64,000 bases of DNA, taken from contig CBDDLA010000001.1 in the NCBI GenBank assembly GCA_965230485.1, forward strand, positions 1,612,001-1,676,000, given 5' to 3'. This DNA is from Putridiphycobacter sp965230485 (lineage in GTDB: Bacteria > Bacteroidota > Bacteroidia > Flavobacteriales_D > Crocinitomicaceae). Under the pieces are notes generated by a model that had not been told where the DNA came from, searched no databases, and saw only the letters and a list, made by a program, of their open reading frames with translations. Shown here piece by piece: positions 61,201-64,000 of this stretch; the stretch's first letter is position 1; each line of letters starts with the position of its first letter. Made by a program: the position numbers and the translations under genes.

Positions 61201-64000
61201 AAACGGAACTTGTAATGCAGTGACGGATAATGTGACGTTAACTTATACCAATGAGCCAGTTGTTAATGCTGGTCCCGATCAAACGAAATGTGCTAATAAT
61301 GCCAGTGTGTCACTTAATGGAACAGTCACAATTGCTTCGGGAGCAATATGGACTGGTGGTCTCGGCGTATTTAGCCCTAGCAATACAAGCTTAGCACCAA
61401 CCTATATTCCAACTGCCGCAGAAATAGCTTCTGGAAGTATTACACTAACATTGACCTCAACTGGAAATGGAAACTGCAATACCGTATCAGATGACGTTGT
61501 GATTAATTTTACAGCCAGCCCGACTACTGATGCAGGAATAGATGTTTCAGTTTGTGAGAATAATCCTGATGCAATATTAACAGGTAATGTTACGATAGCA
61601 ACAGGTGGATTATGGTCTGGCGGAACTGGAACCTTTTCTCCTTCTAATACTAACTTAACAACAACATATACCCCATCTGCAAGTGAATTAAGCGCGGGAT
61701 CTGTAACTCTAACACTAACCTCTGCTGGAAACGGAACTTGTAATGCGGTGACGGATGATGTTGTAATTACCATAACTGATGCGCCTGTTGTCAATGCAGG
61801 CACAAACCTAACTGCCTGCAAAAATAATGCTGATCTAGCACTCAACGGTTTAGTTACCAATGCACTTGGTGGCATATGGTCAGGAGGTGCTGGCACCTTT
61901 TCTCCGAACTCAAATGCAGTAAATGCGACGTATTCTCCAACTGCCTCTGAGCTTACAGTGGGTAGCGTTGTTCTGACTTTAACATCAACCGGAAACGGAA
62001 CTTGTAATGCCGTGACGGATAATGTGACGTTAACTTATACCAATGAGCCAGTTGTTAATGCTGGTCCCGATCAAACCAAATGTGCGAATAATGCTGACAT
62101 TTCACTCAGTGGAACAGTAACAATTGCCTCAGGAGTATTATGGACTGGTGGTCTCGGCGTATTTAGCCCTAGTAATACAAGCCTTAGCCCTACCTATACC
62201 CCAACGGTTGCAGAAATAGCATCTGGCACCATTACCCTTACACTAAGCTCTACAGGAAATGGAGGGTGTAATACCGTAACAGATGATATTGTCATAAATT
62301 TTACAGCTAGTCCAACAACAGATGCAGGTTTAGATGTAATAGTTTGCGAAAATAACGCTACGGTTTCTTTGTCAGGGAACATTACGGTGGCTTCTGGTGG
62401 TATTTGGTCGGGAGGAGGAGGTGTATTCTCTAGTGGAAACACAGCTCTAATAGGAACCTATATCCCTTCTTCTACTGAAATTTCAAACGGAGGATTAACC
62501 CTTACTCTACAATCGACAGGTAATGGAAACTGCAATGCAGTAACTGATAATATTGTCATTACAATTGATGATTCACCAATAGCAAATGCAGGTCCAAATC
62601 TTACGTCTTGCGAAAATAATCCAAGTGTAAATCTGGCGGGAATTGTACAAAATGCTTCTGGAGGCATGTGGTCAGGTGGGGGCGGAACATTCAATGCATC
62701 AACTACTGATTTAAATGCCGTTTATACGCCTTCCCCCTCTGAGATAGCAGCAGGAACTGCAACTCTGGTGTTAACATCTACTGGCAACGGAATTTGTGCT
62801 GCTGATGCTGATGCCACAACAATCACTATCACAGATCCTCCTGTAGTGAATGCAGGTCCTGACCAAACATTGTGCAGCAATAACGCTGACGCAAACTTAA
62901 GCGGAACAGTTTTTATTTCAACAGGTGGGCAATGGAGCGGTGGGCTTGGAATATTTACTCCGAATAATGCAACCCTTAACGCAGTGTATTCTCCTTCTGC
63001 AGCCGAAATAAACGCAGGAAGTGTTACGCTCACCTTAACATCTACTGGAAATGGAACTTGTAATCCAGAAAGTGATGATGTCACCATTACTTTTACACCA
63101 AGTCCCATTGCAGATGCAGGATTTGACATCAATGTTTGCGAAAATAATGCTGATGCAAATTTATCTGGAACAATAGTTAATGCAACTGGAGGACAATGGA
63201 GCGGTGGTCTAGGTGTTTTTATGCCTTCTAATTCCAACCTTAATGCAACTTATTCTCCCTCAAGTTCTGAAATTCTTGCCGGTATTGCAACGCTAACCTT
63301 ATCGACAACTGGCATAGGCAATTGTATTGTAGAAACAGATGATGTAGATGTAATAATTAGCCCTAATCCTACTGTAAACGCCGGGGCAGATCAGGTTGTT
63401 TGCGTGAATAATTTAACTATTGGGCTATCTGGATCAGTTTCAGGAATTACAAACACCGGGGTTTGGACAACCTCGGGAACGGGAACTTTTGTTCCAAATA
63501 ATACAACACTGAATGCGTCTTATATTGCCAGTCCAGCCGATTCAATTAATGGGTCCATAACATTAACACTAACCTCAACTAACAATGCAACCTGTCTGGC
63601 AATAAGTGATGATTTACAAATTACGATTTTGCCTGCTGGATTTGCCAGCGTTGGACCGGACCAGACAGTTTGCGCAAATAACTCAACAATTTCACTCAAT
63701 GGTTCAATTTCTGGCGGTGCTGTTGATGGTGTCTGGTCGACAACTGGGAGTGGTGTTTTTGTTCCTGATGCAACATCCCTAAATACTACTTATATTCCAA
63801 GTGCATTTGACATCAATAATGGAACCGTGAGTTTGACATTAACATCAAATAGCTGTAATATGGGATCGGATAATTTGGTCGTTAGCATTACTCCTCCACC
63901 GATTGTTAATGCGGGTCCTGACACAACCGTTTGTGCTTCAAATCTAAATGTGCAATTAGGAGGTCATATTTCAGGCGCTACAACTACCGGGATATGGACG
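58250..64000 (+). CDS. Giant repetitive surface protein with IgGFc-binding-like head (3' end outside window)
   Basis: From the ATG at 58250 the frame stays open for 1917 codons to the last base, so the gene is truncated by the window edge. A signal peptide (MLVKKEIGLLFIFLMTLFTGLTQ) comes first. Residues about 130-400 resemble the IgGFc-binding protein N-terminal domain seen in many Bacteroidota surface proteins (FYIPLHKHDPFYNH, ATQNNTTVTIYSP, HPSGAVVISDKDIAITIKDD). From about residue 477 on, some 17 tandem repeats of about 88 residues follow, with consensus NAGPDQTxCANNAxxxLxGxV...GGxWSGGxGxFSPxxxxLNATYxPxxxEI...LTLTSTGNGxC. It is presumably a T9SS substrate; a type B sorting domain and a PorP/SprF gene are predicted beyond 64000. 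Confidence 0.85.
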   Translation, partial: MLVKKEIGLLFIFLMTLFTGLTQSGTEFWFAPPEVTFSHNPPGGIPIYLNISSFNDSATVTIDQPANVAFVPITVVLGPNASHQEDLSAFVASLETKPTDSILSTGLRIVATDTITAYYEVSNTNNADIFSLKGKSSLGQEFYIPLHKHDPFYNHATYSIPNLAYASFDIVATQNNTTVTIYSPVNVDGHAALTSFSIVLQQGETYSCGNSDTTLQFFPYLGTNEPIYSIPGNHPSGAVVISDKDIAITIKDDSNHNPSGGCYDLLGDQIVPVDITGTEYIAVKGQLNATGDESIFILATQNNTQVFLDGAVTPTATLVAGETYRYDMDYLTSSADNSVYIVTSKPAYITHVTGFGCEEGQAVLPPLGCAGSEQISIIRSSPEAFYLNLMVRSGFEDDFNVSGTGTATINASDFLTVPGTNGDWKAAQIQFNTTEIPVNQAHLISNDSAVFTLAIVNGGATTGCRYGYFSEYASEILLDPGPDMTVCANDTAQLAATISGGTSTGIWTTSGSGQFLPSDTDLNATYVPSPADISAGSVTLILTSTGNCTPIQDDMILTITTAPVIDAGTNISVCENNATVNLNGSVLISSGGIWSGGAGTYIPNNSLLATIYVPTAAEIAADLLALTVTSTGNGICNPVTDIVQIAFTDEPIVNAGTDQTTCANNATITLGGSVTGASGGTWSGGLGSFSPNVNALNADYTPTPGEIATGNVTLTLTSIGNGNCNPISDNITLTYTPEPTVNAGPDQTKCANNPIINLNGSVTVSTGGVWSGGLGVFSPNNTTLNATYTPTTAEIASGSISLTLTSTGNGDCLPVNDNIVINFTTAPTVNAGPDLTVCENNSNTSLTGSVTVATGGLWSGGTGSFSPSNTNLNTTYSPSPTELSTGSVTLTLTSAGNGTCNEVTDDVVITITDAPVVNAGTNQSACRNNADLTLNGSVTGALGGIWSGGAGTFSPNSNAVNATYSPTASELTVGSVVLTLTSTGNGTCNAVTDNVTLTYTNEPVVNAGPDQTKCANNASVSLNGTVTIASGAIWTGGLGVFSPSNTSLAPTYIPTAAEIASGSITLTLTSTGNGNCNTVSDDVVINFTASPTTDAGIDVSVCENNPDAILTGNVTIATGGLWSGGTGTFSPSNTNLTTTYTPSASELSAGSVTLTLTSAGNGTCNAVTDDVVITITDAPVVNAGTNLTACKNNADLALNGLVTNALGGIWSGGAGTFSPNSNAVNATYSPTASELTVGSVVLTLTSTGNGTCNAVTDNVTLTYTNEPVVNAGPDQTKCANNADISLSGTVTIASGVLWTGGLGVFSPSNTSLSPTYTPTVAEIASGTITLTLSSTGNGGCNTVTDDIVINFTASPTTDAGLDVIVCENNATVSLSGNITVASGGIWSGGGGVFSSGNTALIGTYIPSSTEISNGGLTLTLQSTGNGNCNAVTDNIVITIDDSPIANAGPNLTSCENNPSVNLAGIVQNASGGMWSGGGGTFNASTTDLNAVYTPSPSEIAAGTATLVLTSTGNGICAADADATTITITDPPVVNAGPDQTLCSNNADANLSGTVFISTGGQWSGGLGIFTPNNATLNAVYSPSAAEINAGSVTLTLTSTGNGTCNPESDDVTITFTPSPIADAGFDINVCENNADANLSGTIVNATGGQWSGGLGVFMPSNSNLNATYSPSSSEILAGIATLTLSTTGIGNCIVETDDVDVIISPNPTVNAGADQVVCVNNLTIGLSGSVSGITNTGVWTTSGTGTFVPNNTTLNASYIASPADSINGSITLTLTSTNNATCLAISDDLQITILPAGFASVGPDQTVCANNSTISLNGSISGGAVDGVWSTTGSGVFVPDATSLNTTYIPSAFDINNGTVSLTLTSNSCNMGSDNLVVSITPPPIVNAGPDTTVCASNLNVQLGGHISGATTTGIWT
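59677..64000 (+). repeat. Tandem 88-codon (about 264-bp) repeats, 16 complete plus one partial
   Basis: Each unit carries (V/N)AG(P/T)(D/N)QTxC-x-NN near its start, W(S/T)GG in the middle and TSTGNGxC near its end. Start points lie about 264 bp apart (for example 60205, 60468, 60738). Later units from 63370 diverge to a WTTSGTGTF variant that also appears in the first unit. Confidence 0.85.
60950..62210 (+). repeat. 792-bp higher-order repeat (three units) with near-identical segments
   Basis: Matching positions 60962/61754 and 61220/62012 are both exactly 792 bp apart, which is three 264-bp units. The copies are almost identical in DNA over about 450 bp from 60950 and again from 61742, while the flanks are diverged. 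This indicates a recent in-frame duplication or conversion. Confidence 0.8.

Noticed and set aside
59650..63237. Several long minus-strand ORFs (for example 59650-60027, 60487-61002, 61402-61896, 62722-63237)
   Set aside because: They are antisense to a continuous plus-strand repeat gene. Their similarity to one another mirrors the sense repeats, and they lack signals or recognisable domains.
59677..64000. Possible CRISPR or satellite array because of regular repeats
   Set aside because: The repeats are 264 bp, in frame and protein-coding, without short identical repeats and unique spacers.

Overview
The window is AT-rich chromosomal DNA (by eye about one third G+C) from a member of the Bacteroidota, most likely a free-living, perhaps gliding, flavobacterial or cytophagal type. 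The evidence is several genes with type IX secretion (T9SS) C-terminal sorting domains, two PorP/SprF proteins, SprB-type repeats, a lone TamB-like protein, an MKKxxx...SC lipoprotein style, and candidate promoters of the Bacteroidota form TAnnTTTG. No rRNA, tRNA, CRISPR array or intact insertion sequence was seen. The order cannot be fixed from the sequence alone. LAYOUT. 1-2035: 3' part of a P-loop ATPase overlapping a small MscS-like channel. 2043-9179: biotin carboxylase, a TamB-like envelope protein, and divergently tsaD. 9172-23583 (minus): surface-protein operon A, consisting of a 3342-residue beta-helix/Ig-like T9SS type B substrate, a PorP/SprF protein and an OmpA-type protein, joined nearly stop-to-start. 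23684-24457: yaaA. 24530-30998 (plus): a compact set of unassigned envelope genes (zinc-ribbon membrane protein, small membrane protein, two probable beta-barrels, a vWA-like lipoprotein) ending in an exported WD40-caspase protein. 31089-41529 (plus): surface-protein operon B, consisting of a 731-residue type B substrate, a PorP/SprF protein with a SPOR-like tail, a small secreted protein and a 2073-residue SprB-repeat type B substrate. 41552-52122: mostly housekeeping genes (relA/spoT, tatC, lptB, a KdsC-like phosphatase with an HTH-like N-terminus, ybjQ, rocD), two paralogous small lipoproteins and several unknowns. 52119-57942: a secreted alpha/beta hydrolase, a T9SS type A substrate, an AraC regulator and a pirin with a Tat-like N-terminus. 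58250-64000: the 5' 1917 codons of a third giant surface protein (IgGFc-binding-like head plus about 17 tandem 88-residue repeats) that runs off the window. HOW THE PARTS FIT. About 22 kb, a third of the window, encodes giant repetitive exported proteins and their presumed outer-membrane partners. In operon A the periplasmic anchor is a separate OmpA-type protein. In operon B a SPOR-like domain fused to PorP may replace it. The best candidate for an undescribed system is the barrel - barrel - vWA-like lipoprotein - WD40-caspase operon at 25274-30998: all four products carry export signals and the genes overlap or nearly touch. Other points for a second look are the ATPase-MscS pair, the HTH-KdsC fusion, a GC-rich leader upstream of rocD, three ATTCTAA heptamers spaced exactly 21 bp apart upstream of the type A substrate, and a 792-bp higher-order repeat in the last gene.
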